Shown here: piece after piece, positions 1 to 10,951 of the stretch
Numbering within the stretch: the stretch's first letter is position 1
Layout: every line of letters starts with the position of its first letter
From: Moniliella sp. 'wahieum'
Taxonomy: Eukaryota; Basidiomycota; Moniliellomycetes; Moniliellales; Moniliellaceae
Reading direction: 5' to 3'
Length of the DNA stretch: 64,000 nucleotides
Assembly: GCA_003971905.1 (NCBI GenBank)
Contig: RSEE01000078.1
Span: 248,001 to 312,000, forward strand
Made by a program: the position numbers and the translations under genes
The notes under the pieces: generated by a model
The model's input: only the letters and a program-made list of their open reading frames with translations
What the model was told of the DNA's origin: nothing
The model's database searches: none

Positions 1-886
1 CTGCCTCTTTTCTGTCTGACTTGTACCCTTTCACCCCCCCCCCCACCTTTTTTTTTCAACCCCATCCCCCGATCCTTGAATCTAAAATCGTCATTGGGTC
101 GCACCCTCTGTTGGAACTGCGCATAGCCTCTGGTAGGCTTGCGCATGACAGTATAGCACTTGCTCTTCGTTTCCCCTCGTATCCTACTCTCTCAGCCAGA
201 TGTCCCTTCAATTTCTAACTGAAATGGGACGCCCCTTCTCCCTTCTTGCTGTCCAGCTGACTTGCCGACCGCGGGCCTATACTCTCGCTTTTTTGTTGGT
301 GGTGACGATGAACGTTCGAGTCAGCCATTCGCTTTCTCCCTCTCGCGCCGGTTGCAACCATGAAGACGGTAAGGGGGGGGGGGGTCGAGATAGTTGCCGA
401 TCACAGCGCAAGATCCGTCGCTCGGGCTTAGGGTTCCAAAGGGGTCCAAAAGGGCGATGCCGTATCATATACCAAGTGGCAAGATCCTAGTCATCCACTC
501 GATCAAACACAAAAGCTAAGGTCCAACCTACGACGCAAAGGGAAGGGAAAGGAAGGGGGGGGCAGGGAACAGTCGAAAAGCAGTGGAGCAAAGAAAGAGC
601 ATATGCGGGTCCAGTCGGGGACGATCGTGATATCAAGGGGTCCAGATGGCACCGTACTGAGGAACGTTGGCAGTTGCGGTGGGAAGCGATGAGGTGTATG
701 GGTCATCCGAATCTATTGATTCGGGCGGGCTGGGGAGGCAGCAAAGGTGAGCCTCGCGCGGACCCGTTTCGGGAAGGACGAGGGGGAGGGGAAGTTTGAG
801 GTCCAGGGAGACTCAGATACTTGTCGGACAAGAGGAGGCCAAGCGCGGGGAACGCCCAACCCCACCTGGCCCGTCCAAACGAGGAG
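1..886. other. Intergenic, no gene seen
   Basis: No reading frame here resembles a known family. The segment holds pyrimidine-rich stretches near the left edge (C and T runs within the first 60 bases) and a run of 12 G at 373-384. It may contain the upstream region of a gene lying to the left and the 3' flank of the PRPP synthetase gene on the minus strand. Confidence 0.5.
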
Positions 887-2214
887 CTAACTGGGGGCAC
901 TTGTCCCAACGGGACAAGGCCGCCGGCTAGCTATGCAGATTCTTGACGCAGGGGGGACGGGGAGAAGGTGGGGGGACAAGGGGCCTGAGCTGGGACGGGG
1001 GCATCGCTGCGCTTCAACGATGACGTTAAGGAGGGGATGGCGACGCCTTTTTGGACAACGCAGTCTTCTCGCCTGCTGCCACATAAGCTTCTGAAATAGA
1101 GGAGGCGGAGGAGGCATGTGCATCAGTTTGTGTTGTAGCTTAGCTTCTTGGGCGGCCCGTTGGGACGCCTCGCGCACAAGCACCTCCCGCGAGCGATACG
1201 GCTGCGACGCGCCATACGGCACCTCATTGAACAAGACCGACACTGATTCCCCATAGTACGAACGACGGATGGTCTCGGCCAAGAGGGTGGAAATGTCAAT
1301 TTCCTCCAGCTTGGAACAAGCTAGGAGGTTGCGGGTCTGAGGTAGTGTATTGGTCACGACCAATTTTTCCAAGGACGACTTGTCGATCCGCTCCAGCGCG
1401 GGGGCAGAGAGGACTCCGTGGGTGACAATTGCCAGCACACGCTTGGCGCCATTTTCCGTCAGCTTGTGAGCGGCCAAATCGAGTGTGCCGCACGTGTCGG
1501 CCATGTCGTCAACCAGGACGGCAACCTTTCCTCGCACATCGCCAACGAGCACCATGCGGGACACCTCGTTGGCACGCTTGCGTTCCTTGTGGAACAAGGC
1601 AAAGTCCACGTTCAGGTGGTCGGCAATCGACGTTGCTCGTTTCGCACCGCCCGCATCGGGCGAAACAACCACCACCTCGTCCAATCTTCCTTCTCCGAAT
1701 GTACTGCAGCGTCGCTGGCTCGGCATAGAGGTTGTCAACGGGCACATTGAAGAACCCTTGAATCTGGGACGCGTGCAAGTCCATCGTGATCACATGGTCA
1801 CAGCCAGCCTTTTCGAGCATGTTGGCCACCAACTTGGCGCTGATCGGGGCACGAGACTTGTCCTTCTTGTCCTGGCGGGCATAGTAAAAGTGCGGGATGA
1901 TCGCAGTCACGCGCTTGGCCGAGGCGATCTTGCACGCATGGATCATGATGAGCATCTCCATGAGCGAGGTGTTGGGCGAGGTAAAGTAGTTGCCACTCGT
2001 AGTGGGGGCGGCGGTAGGAGTGATGCAGGATGTGTTGAGAATGTAGACGTCGTGCCCGCGCACACTCTCGCCAATGCGGACCACCGACTCGCCAGCCTCG
2101 TTGCGCGCACGATCGCAGTGGCCTGGGGAGGCCCAGACGGCGGGCAACCAGGGCAGCCAGCTCGGGGTGGGAGGAGCCAGCAAAAAGCTTGATGCCGCCG
2201 GGTGTGTTCTCCAT
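887..2214 (-). CDS. PRS: Ribose-phosphate pyrophosphokinase (PRPP synthetase)
   Basis: Makes 5-phosphoribosyl 1-pyrophosphate from ribose 5-phosphate and ATP in the cytosol, feeding purine, pyrimidine, histidine and tryptophan synthesis. The translation starts MENTPGG at 2214 and carries the family N-terminus ([10 protein letters not shown]), [20 protein letters not shown], the [11 protein letters not shown] loop, SPDAGGAKR, and the PRPP-binding [12 protein letters not shown]; the conserved core ends at [11 protein letters not shown] near 1214. The frame changes near 2115-2135 and at about 1691-1700, most simply sequencing indels. About 14 extra residues sit after YILNTSC compared with yeast Prs proteins. 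The open frame runs on to 887 with a Pro-rich tail that families of about 320 residues lack, so the true stop may lie between 1210 and 887 (another indel or a terminal intron). Diverges from the ZIP gene. Identity is secure; both ends are less so. Confidence 0.9.
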
Positions 2215-2945
2215 GTTGACGATGGTGATCTGAAGGGAGGACGAGGTGGGAGGGGTAGAAGGGCGCAACGAGGCGAGCGAGACGGTCTTCGCTTCGAGCC
2301 AGCGCCTGCTCTTTTAGTCCTAGTGCCCAACACGGCTCAGCTGGGCCTGGACCTGATGGCTGCCTTCAACGTCAACGCGCATCACGCCCTCAGCGCCTCA
2401 GCGCCTCAGCAGCCTCAGCACACCCGCACGCAGCCACCGGGGCGGTGCAGCCAGGAGCCAGCCCCCTGCTGCCGGCGGCTCCTCTCTGCTGCCTGCTCGA
2501 GGATGCGCTCGTATGGCCGGCAAACGGCCGCCCCGAGGCCCCCGCTGTCTTACAAGGGGCAGGCACTCGTAGGGGTCGGCAATGCATGGGTCGGTGCAAG
2601 ACGACGTCAAGAACAGCGCGCACCACACCAGTCTCGCCCCCGGCTTGCCCCGCCTCCGTTTTGGTCCGATTGCGGTGCGCTTTTGCCACCCGCGGCAGGC
2701 GGCCAACAGCGGCAGCGGGGTATATTATCCTAGCATCAGCTATCATGCATCACGCATCAGCCTCACTCGCACTGCTAATCTCCCCATCGGCCGATCGTAG
2801 TTTCAATTTCCCCACATCTATCGCCCAGCGCACAGACAATCGGCAGCACTGACCCCATCCCACCCCTCTCGTTCGTCTCGCCCACTCAGTACTCATCGCC
2901 GTCGCGGCGACAGCCCCCCCTTGGCCACCATTGCACGTCGCAGCC
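2215..2945. promoter_or_regulatory. Shared divergent upstream region, PRS / ZIP transporter
   Basis: About 730 bases between two divergently transcribed genes, so it should hold both promoters. It contains tandem CAGCGCCT units (2392-2407) and a GCATCA-rich patch near 2735-2765. I see no convincing TATA box. No gene is evident in any frame. Confidence 0.45.
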
Positions 2946-4719
2946 ATGGGCCCCTTCCTCCAGCTTCTGCTCGTCGTCGGCGCCATGGGCGTCGGCACGC
3001 TTGCCTTTGGCTCCCTCCCGCTCGCCCTCCCGCTGGGCCGCACCAAGCTGCGCTACGTCGAGCTCATCGGCTCTGGCCTCCTGCTCGGCGCCGCATTCAC
3101 CATTGTCATTCCCGAGGGCGTCGCCACCGTCATACGTGCGTCCGATTCCCTGCGCCATCTTCCACCACCCACCCCTCCGGAACTCGGACGCACCACCTCG
3201 CTCTGGCGCTTCTTGACCGATGGAGAGACGGTGATTGGCTGTATGCTGCTGCTGGGCTTCTTCCTGATGTTTGTGTAGGTGATGATCCTTGCGCCCCCCT
3301 TTTGCTTGCTAAACGTTAACCCCATTCTTGTCTTGTCACATGTCAGTCTTGAACAAATATCCTCCCTTGCCGACTCGGATCATATCCTGCATCATCACCA
3401 CACTCACCATCCTCACCATTCCCACCCCTCCGTGGATGCGGACGATGAGGAGCCGCACCGAGCAGGGTCCCCCTCCCGCCCCATACCACAGCACGTCGCT
3501 ACAGGAGGTACCAGTGACAATTGCCCGCTCCTTTCGCCGTACCCTCGCCGAAACCAGGGTGAAATTTTTTGCGATACACCCCTTCTCCCTCGGCCAAGAC
3601 AGGGATGGCCACTTTGGCTCCCCATCGCACTCTGACAGGCCGCAACCCCTCCCAAAATCCCCGTTCGACCCAATCGCAAGCGAGTTTGGGACACTCCTAT
3701 CAATCCGATGGCTTGTCCCGCACTCCACACTTGACCCATGCTCACTACGACCCCTGCCTTCATCACCACCGTGATCTTGTTACGTGTCCAGCAGAGACGA
3801 GTGTGATGATTGGTCACTCGCACCGCTTGTCGACACTTGTGCCGCCTCATGAGGCCAGTACCGGTCTCAAGGCAGCTTTGGCCTCCATTGTCGGGTTGAT
3901 GATCCATGCGTTGGCAGATGGGATTGCGATGGGTGCGTCGGCCTCGTCGTCGGATGAGCAACTGCGCTGGATTGTGTTTGGCGCCATTCTCATCCACAAA
4001 GCTCCCGCTTCGTTTGGTCTGTGTTCGGTCCTGATGGCGCGCGGGTGAACAGGCGTGACATTGTCAAGGCGCTGGCCTTGTTTAGCATGTGCACGCCAGT
4101 GGGTGCTGTAGCGGTGTACCTTGCGCTTCAAGCTCTTCTCTCCCTTGATCACGCAGCGGCCGTTCCTCTTGCTACCGACACTGGTACAACTGCCACTGCG
4201 ACCCTTCTCTCTTGGCCCGCAGCAATTCACCAAGTAGGCATTGGTGCCACTTTGACCTTCTCCGGGGGGACGTTCCTGTTTGTGGCGATGCACGCGCTGG
4301 AGGACGTGACGGACTCGCCAGGGCCAGATGCTGGGGTGGGAGCTGAAGTGCCTCGTCATCTGTTGGCTGGTTCTAAGGGCAAGTCCGTCTGGACTCCTAG
4401 ACACGGTTCACTCCCTTCCGAAACGGAGAATGACGGGGCTTGGCTTGCTGGCTCTGCCCATCCCGGCCAGCGAGGTGGAGATAGGCAGCAAGATGCCGTT
4501 GGTGGGCCCCAAACTGCCGTCTCTGCTTCTGGTCACCCCCATTCTCCCACCCTTGGCTCGAGCTCACGTCTAAATCAATGCGACGCATGTGAGCGAACAG
4601 AGGCTCTCATCCAACTTGAGACGTTCGCAGCCCCGCAGACAACTCGAATCGCGCTCGTCTTGGTGGGCAGCCTGATTCCCAAGATTCTTCAAATGATTAC
4701 TGGTGGGCATGGGCATTAG
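2946..4719 (+). CDS. ZIP-family metal transporter, ZIP9 (SLC39A9)/Atx2 type
   Basis: Predicted Golgi or plasma-membrane zinc (or manganese) transporter. The start MGPFLQ (atg 2946) opens a hydrophobic segment, then a second with GAAFTIVIPEG, matching ZIP9 transmembrane helices 1-2. An intron of 72 nt (3275-3346, gtaggt..tgtcag) joins FLMF to VLEQISS. A His-rich cytosolic loop (HHHHTHHPHHSHP) follows, as expected for a metal-sensing loop, then the signature helices with HALADGIAMGA and HKAPASFGL that carry the metal-binding residues, FSGGTFLFVA, and the C-terminal LVGSLIPKILQMITGGHGH. The frame changes once within the poorly conserved loop and once at the GGG of 4042-4044, where one more G restores MARGVNRRD. 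A Ser/Gly-rich insert precedes the last helix. Family assignment is strong; substrate is inferred. Confidence 0.9.
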
Positions 4720-4788
4720 TCTTGCCCACCTGTCCACCTTCTCCACCTTAGTTTGGCGACCCGACAAAATGGCTCGCCCTCACATTCA

Positions 4789-4869
4789 GGACGGCTGGCG
4801 CAATGGTAGCGCGTCTGACTACGACTGGTTGTAATCAGGAGGTTGCAGGTTCGACCCCTGCGTCGTTCG
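4789..4869 (+). tRNA. tRNA-Arg (anticodon ACG) with 9-nt intron
   Basis: A full cloverleaf can be drawn. The acceptor is 4789-4795 with 4862-4868, all seven pairs forming with two G-U, and the discriminator is G4869. The D stem is GCGC/GCGC around AATGGTA. The anticodon stem is TCTGA/TCAGG, the variable loop AGGTT, and the T stem GCAGG/CCTGC around TTCGACC. A box (TGGCGCAATGG) and B box (GGTTCGACCCC) are canonical. The anticodon loop is too long unless a 9-nt intron at 4825-4833 is removed at the standard 37/38 position, leaving CT-ACG-AA. The stem and loop sequence up to TCTGACTACG is the usual eukaryotic Arg-ACG form. It lies 70 nt past the ZIP stop codon. Confidence 0.85.
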
Positions 4870-4891
4870 ACCCGACACGGGCGTCCTATCC

Positions 4892-4897
4892 TTTTTT
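4892..4897 (+). terminator. RNA polymerase III T6 terminator of tRNA-Arg
   Basis: A run of six T lies 23 bases after the tRNA discriminator base, the expected type and distance for polymerase III termination. Confidence 0.6.
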
Positions 4898-5294
4898 CTC
4901 CTTGTTGCAGCATCCGACCGTGTACCAGGGGGCCGGTTGCCTTTGCACCTAGGACCACCTGTCGGGGCGATGATGCGCATGATGGATGGGGCCTCGGGGG
5001 ATGTCATCAACATGCAGTGGCAGAGAGTGGCTGGACAGGCCCAACCGAAATGCTGGGTGCAACGGAGGTGATGGGTGGCGCGTGGTGATGCGGCGCTTGC
5101 ACGGGCGCTTGGTGATGCTAGTGATGCAGGGGACGTGTGCATGTGAAGAGGACGTGCAGCGTATCACATGTGGCGTGGGCACGTGAAGCGCGTGAGGCCT
5201 GCTGCGCGGCTGCAGAGCACCGAGTGATTTACTGATCGCGTGCGCGCCTACCTACAGTGTGGACGTGGCGGAACTGCTGCAGTGTGGCGCCCCT

Positions 5295-5343
5295 GACTGG
5301 TGACCGGTGACTAGTGACTAGTGACTATTCACTTGTCACGCGT
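5295..5343. repeat. Palindromic heptad array, ACNNGT type
   Basis: Seven consecutive 7-base units in unbroken register: GACTGGT, GACCGGT, GACTAGT, GACTAGT, GACTATT, CACTTGT, CACGCGT. Four of the seven contain an exact self-complementary hexamer (ACCGGT, ACTAGT twice, ACGCGT). The spacer base switches from G to C partway. Confidence 0.9.
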
Positions 5344-5854
5344 TTCGCCACAGTAGCTGGGCCGCACAGGCACCTCCTGGGCGTGTGGGCGCAGCTATTT
5401 AAAGTACGACCAGGCTGACTAAGTGCTGCGCTTAAGCACTACGGATGTGCTGATTCATGATGCATGATTAATGATTGTCCTCCGCCTGCGCCGAGTGCTG
5501 GCTGACCTGCAAGGCACAAGGGCAGGGGGGCTGTGGCGCTGTGATAGGGTTTGTGTTCTGCACTGGGGCATGGGGCAGCGCAGTGGAGCAGCCGAGGCAG
5601 GGGCACAGTGTGTGGCATTGGTGGTGGGCACTGGGCCCGGGTGCGGGTGTCTTGCCCCAGCGCAGCCTGGACCCCCCAGCATCCCGCCTGTGGCCCGCCT
5701 GTGGCTGCGGCTGCAGACCTCAGACCGAGGGCGCAGGCCCAGGTCAAGCGCCCCAGCGCACTGTGCCTTGCGCCGCATGCCTGACGCCCGACAATAACCA
5801 AGCTGAGCTTCGCACTCCTGTCGCAGGTTGGGTGCGGCTCAAAGGCTCCAGCGT

Positions 5855-5882
5855 CAGCTTCAAGCTTCAAGCTTCAAGCTTC
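5855..5882. repeat. Palindromic heptad array, AAGCTT+C
   Basis: CAGCTTC followed by three exact AAGCTTC units. Another AAGCTTC lies 8 bases further on at about 5891. Confidence 0.9.
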
Positions 5883-6546
5883 AAGGCGCCAAGCTTCTAA
5901 ACGCTGCGGCTGAGGCCTGGCCCTGCGGGGGTCAGGGCAAGTGCTGCGTGCTGCGTGCTGCGCGGATAGTGCATCCCTTTGGTTTCTGTTTCCGCTTCTG
6001 CTCGGCGCTGCTCTGCCCTGCTTTGCTCCGCTCTGCCCCTCCCGCTGCCCTTCTGGTGGGCTCCACCACCTCAGCCCCCCTTCCGTTTCCTTTCTTTTGC
6101 CCGGCATGGGCCTTGGCGCGCGTTTTCTGCGCCGCTCCGACGAGCCTTCAAGCGCCTCCGCCGCCCCCCTCTGCTCGTCAGGCGTCGTCTGGGTCATCGG
6201 CGGCCGAAGCCTTAGCCTCCGTCTCGGCCTCCGTTTCTCCCCCCACAACAAACCACGTCCCTCCCGTCTTGCCGCTCTCGGCCTCCGCCGCCCCGCCCGC
6301 AGGCGCGATAGCACCGACGACCGTCCTGCTGCCTCTCTCGCCACTCCCGCTCCCGCTCCCGCTCCCGCATCCTCCGCTCCTCCACTCCTCCCCCCACTCA
6401 ACCTCAGTACCGCCCCTCGTAGTTCTCACCATGCCTCCTCCGTTGTTCCCCCCTCGCATCTGCATGTCTCCCCAGCACCACCCCGCCAGCGCTCCCCACC
6501 TGCCGCAGCACGCACGGCTCCCAATCGGTACAAGCGCCTCAGCGCC

Positions 6547-9500
6547 ATGAGCTCCGCCAACGACCGTGCTGGCCGCGCAGCCAAGCGTCTTTCGCGTCAA
6601 CTCGATCTTCTTACCGCCCCTCCGCGCCCCGTCACCCCTCAGGAGGAGGACGATGATGCTCAAGCAGTACGTTTCCCCCGCCCTCTCTTCGTCACGTACA
6701 CCAACTGACCATGTTTTGCCCCCCACAGGCCGGCGAGACAGATTTGTTCCAGGATTCGGACCTGCTCCAGGCGGTCCTAGGCCTCAGTTTTGGCGAGTCC
6801 GACTTGCCCGATGGCGAGGCCGCTGACGACCAAGACGATCCCAATTCAAGTCCGCATCCAGCGCAGCTTAACCTGTTCCCCAATACCAGCACCACCGTTC
6901 CTTCTTCCCGTGTGTCCGCCACATCGCCTCGCCTCGATTGGGGCAGCCCATCCAGTCCTCTGGCTCAACGCAGCATTACAAGTCGCGCGGATCGTCACCC
7001 GGATGGAGGGCTCAACTTGTTCGATTCTCTCCCCACCACCTCCACTTCGCTCTTGGATCTCCGGCCTCCGATCCGCACTCTTGGCCCGGGAGGAACTCGG
7101 TGTCTTCGTCCCGAAGAAGCTGCTGAAATGGAGCGCCAAGCACAGAAGGAATCCGAAGAGAAACGGGCGCTGCATCAGCGGATGAAAAGTTCTACCAATC
7201 TCGCTCTCTTTGGTCCTTGGCCGACCAGAACCAGTCGAGTTCAGACTCAGACGTCAGTGAAGACGATTATGGTGGCGAGAATGAAGAACAAGCGATGCGA
7301 GCTGCATCAATGCCACCTTCTCCATTGGCGTCTCCCCGCCTGGGCGTGCCCTCTCTCCCTGGCCTTGGCGGGACAGGAGTGGGGATGGACACAACTCGTT
7401 TGATGCCTGTCCAGGCCTCCCCGACGCTGACGGGACTCAGCACACCGTCAAAACGAGCACTGTACAACTGCACTTTGCTCAAGGTTCACCCGTCCCTTGC
7501 CAATGCTGTTCTGTCCCCAACGCTTTTGAGGTCCTTCGCTCCAGTTTGGGGGGTGGCAAGCGCTCTCAGCCGGCTACCCCGCTCTCACGGAAGAGTGCCT
7601 TGCCTGGAACGTTGTCTCGCACTGCATCGTCCGAAGCTGTATCAGCCATCGGAGCACCGTTGGCCAAGACAGCTCAAGGGTGGGGTGGTCGTTGTGCCGA
7701 GCACGGCGGCGCTTGTCTACCCACGCTCGTGAATGCCGCCGTGCTTCTTCAAGGCCACGAGTCAACCCTCTCTTCAACGCGCTGTCTGGGGGTGGCATTG
7801 GCGAGGAAAAGAGTGATGCAACGTCTTATACGCCCGCTCTCGCGGTCGCACGATGTTGAATTGGGTTGGTTCCAGCGACGCTACGGATCCGAACTGATCC
7901 CGTCCCCGTTGGTTGCCGAAGCGGTGGCAGGGAAGAGAGCAACGCCAGAAGCCCTACTCGCAGCTCCGGTCGAAGCCGAAGTGACGGAACGAACAGAGGC
8001 GCTTCAACGTTGGGCGGCGAGACCTAGCTTTGCCGAGCGCATGTGTCTACCTTCCCTATCGCCCTAGTTTGGGCGGGGAGGTCCACATCTTGCCCGACGG
8101 TTCAGTCCCTGCTGTCGCCCCACAGCCTATCCCTCAGACTAAGTATCCCGTCTCGTTCTCTCTCGTCGTGTGGCTGCCTTGGCTCATGTCCCTGTCCCCG
8201 AGGTACCCAAAGCGATCACTACCCGGCTCCGCAAAGCCGTACGGCAACGAGAGTGGCGTCCTGGCGCACCTACTTCGCACCACCCGCCCCCCCCCAGCCG
8301 ACCCTTACTCCTGCCGAACAAGTGTCGCGCGAATACACCAAGGCTCAGGCGGCACGTGAAGCAGCCGAGCGATTGCAATTGAAGTTGGCCCAACGTCGTC
8401 CAGCACCCTGGAGCAGGAGCGGCCATTCCCACGCACACCCGACGCAAGGGACCCACAATCCCCGTGATACCATCTGCCTCCTAGTCAATCTTCCGTGTCG
8501 CTGCATGGTCTAGGGATTAGGTCTGACACTTTGAAGCCTGCCCAGTCTTCCTCTGTCCCTCCTTCCCCGTCTCCCCCCCCGTGGGGGGTACGCTGCTGCC
8601 TATGCCGCTGCTGCCCTGGCCGCACGGAGTCAAGCAAAGAAGGTAGCGGCAACCCCCACCACAAGTCCATCGGTGGGCACCATGACGTCTCCTCCAACTC
8701 CGGCTTCGTCCTGGTCAGCGACGCAGGGTGCATCTCCAACGCATGGTTCTGGCGGGGCAGGTTCCAGCAAGCCACCGGCCTCCGTCGCCCGTTCCTCGCG
8801 ACTCGGGGTGCCCTCAACCCCGGTAGACTCACCCGAATCGCCAGAGACCACCAAACGGGCGCACGGCCACAACAATTACCCCGCATCGTCGTTCAAGCCA
8901 GTTCCTGCTGGTCCTGGGGAGCTTTCGCTGAGCAATGCTCCGCACTCGCGCCCCCCTTCTCGTCCCTCTTCGCGCTCGTCTTCCCGTGCTCCACCGCGCG
9001 CGATTTCGCGCGAGCGCGAACAACTGCCGTCCGAAAGTGGGCATAAGCGGCAAGGTTCAGGTGCTTCAACGGGCTCAATGGGCAGTAAGCTGCCCGACCC
9101 CTCCACACCGGAAGGCGTCGCGTTGGAGCACAAGTTGCAAGCGCTCCAAGCCAACCTACTGCATCAATCTGCCCACCACTTGACCGTCGACCAACCTGCG
9201 CCTCAACGTAGACAAAGTCTTCGTCCCGCCGGACCCACTTCTACCAACCCCACCAGCCGAAGCTCCTCACCTTCTCCTCTCCTGGCCTCGCGCTCTTCCG
9301 ATGACCTGGACGAGTGGAGAACCCCCCGCCAGTCCCTTAGCCGCGCATCCAGCCGCACTCGTCGTGCACCCAGCCCTGGCCCGATTCCCGGTGCCGCCGG
9401 CCGGCCGGCTCGGGAGAACCCAAATGCCCATCGGGCATCTCTCAGACCAGCCGCCGCGGCGGGCCGAAGCTTTTCAGCAGGCGAAGGGATGCGAATCGCA

Positions 9501-9990
9501 CGTTCGTCTAGTTTCAATGCCGGTGCCTCGCGTGAGAAGGCGTTACCATCTGCCACCTCTTCCCACGCGCACCATGAGGATCACCATCTCAAGTCTCCTG
9601 CGCACCAAGGACCGTACTCTACGCTCCCCCGCACCTCGGTCTCTCCACCGACGTGTCGTCGTTGGCGATGCTACCCCAACCCGGTCGGACCTCTGCACCC
9701 TCGACACCGGCGCACAGAAACGGCCACCTACCATTCTTTTCCCCCGACGAGGTGTCCTCCCAACGCTTCCGCGGAAGGGGAACAAAGGTTCCTCTTCCCC
9801 GAGCCCCCACCCCCGACGCAGCTCGCACCAGCCGGCAGCGCGCGGAGCGCAACCGCATACCACCGTCCCGACTGGATGGTACCCGCCGCCGTACGGGTAC
9901 TACAACATGGCCATCCGCTCGTCACGCCCATCCTCGGCGCCTTCCCGCTGCGCCGCCGCCGCCGCAGGGGGGTATGTGCCTCGCCACTAG
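6547..9990 (+). CDS. Large Ser/Pro-rich disordered protein, function unknown
   Basis: Not recognised. The start MSSANDRAG (atg 6547 in a cgccATGa context) follows a pyrimidine-rich leader. A 62-nt intron (6667-6728, gtacgt..ccacag, CTGAC branch) joins DDDAQA to AGETDLF. The product, joined over several frames, is rich in Ser, Pro and Arg, with acidic patches (DSDVSEDDYGGENEE), RS/SR dipeptides, and short helical stretches (PEEAAEMERQAQKESEEKRAL, broken here; ALEHKLQALQANLLHQ). The ending GWYPPPYGYYN..GYVPRH stops at 9990. At least five frame changes are needed, so internal structure and further introns (a possible one from about 8143) are uncertain. This composition suits a phosphorylated scaffold or signalling adaptor, but no catalytic domain is visible. 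Confidence 0.6.
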
Positions 9991-10951
9991 TCCCTTTTCT
10001 CCTTTCGGTTCGCCCACCCGATTTCACTTACCCCATCTACCTTCATCTGCCTGCCCCCATCCTCATCCTCGTATTCCCTTTGATTGCTTTATCCTCGTTG
10101 CGAGGGTCCATAGGTCCCCTCTCCCACTGCTCCTTTGACGAATTCCTGCTCACGTGCTCGCTCGCTTCCCCCACTGTCCGCTTTTGTCTCCCGTCTTCCA
10201 TCTTCCGTCTTCCGTCTTCCGTCCTCCCTGCCGCAATGTGCATCTTTTGTGTCCCAGTTGGGTCTCACGTGGTTCGGCCCAGCCTGGCTCTGCTGTTTCC
10301 CCTCCCTTCATCTCCCGCATCTGATGGATATCAACATCACTTTTCTTTTGCCCCGTCTCGGGCTTGTCTCCATAATTGTTGTGCGAAGGCGCGGGGCCGA
10401 TGAAGGCAAGGAGTGCTCATTTACAAGTGGGGAAGGGAAGGAGGGGACACTTGACTTGGATCGGCACAGTACCCTGCGCCTGTCTGTTCCTTGAACTGGC
10501 AGAGAGGAGAGGCGATGCGCTTATTTACCAGGCAACACGCTCGTTCGGTCCTTATCCGGTCCGTACGGTGGCCACCAATCAGCAATCAACAATCAACAGT
10601 CCACAATCCACAATCCACAATCAACAATCAACTGCGGTCATCCACATCGACAATTGTAGCACCCCTGTTGGTGCCTCGGCTGGCATCCAAGCCGGGGTGA
10701 AGATTGAATGGCCGTCGCAGCCGCAGCAGCGAGTGCTTGCAAGCCCAGTGATGTGGTAAAGAGCGCCCCCTCCAACCTGAGACGTTCGACTGAGGAAGAT
10801 GCGCCTGTTCAGGTCGCCACGCTCGTTCCTTCTTCAAGGCGCTTGGGTTCGGTTTGGGGGATGGTGGCCCGGCCAGAGGCTAACCACGCCAGTGCCTTCA
10901 CCCGTGTATGAAGCATGGAAGCATGGTGGTTTTTGGAAGCCTCCCGTTTGC
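9991..10951. other. Intergenic, no gene seen
   Basis: Probable 3' flank of the Ser/Pro-rich gene, with repeated CTTCCGTC/ATCTTCC runs near 10196-10225 and CAATCAACAATC/CACAATC repeats at about 10578-10630. No frame resembles a known protein. Confidence 0.45.

Larger units (their letters stand above)
4870..6546. other. Intergenic island with heptad repeats
   Basis: No gene recognised. It contains two palindromic heptad arrays (5295-5343 and 5855-5882). The last 600 bases before the next start codon are strongly pyrimidine-rich and read as long open frames in several phases because of composition only. They are probably promoter and 5' leader of the downstream gene. Confidence 0.5.

Noticed and set aside
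5455-6500. Long overlapping open frames on both strands before the Ser/Pro-rich gene
   Set aside because: Open because of GC and pyrimidine bias; the translations are low-complexity and carry no family features.
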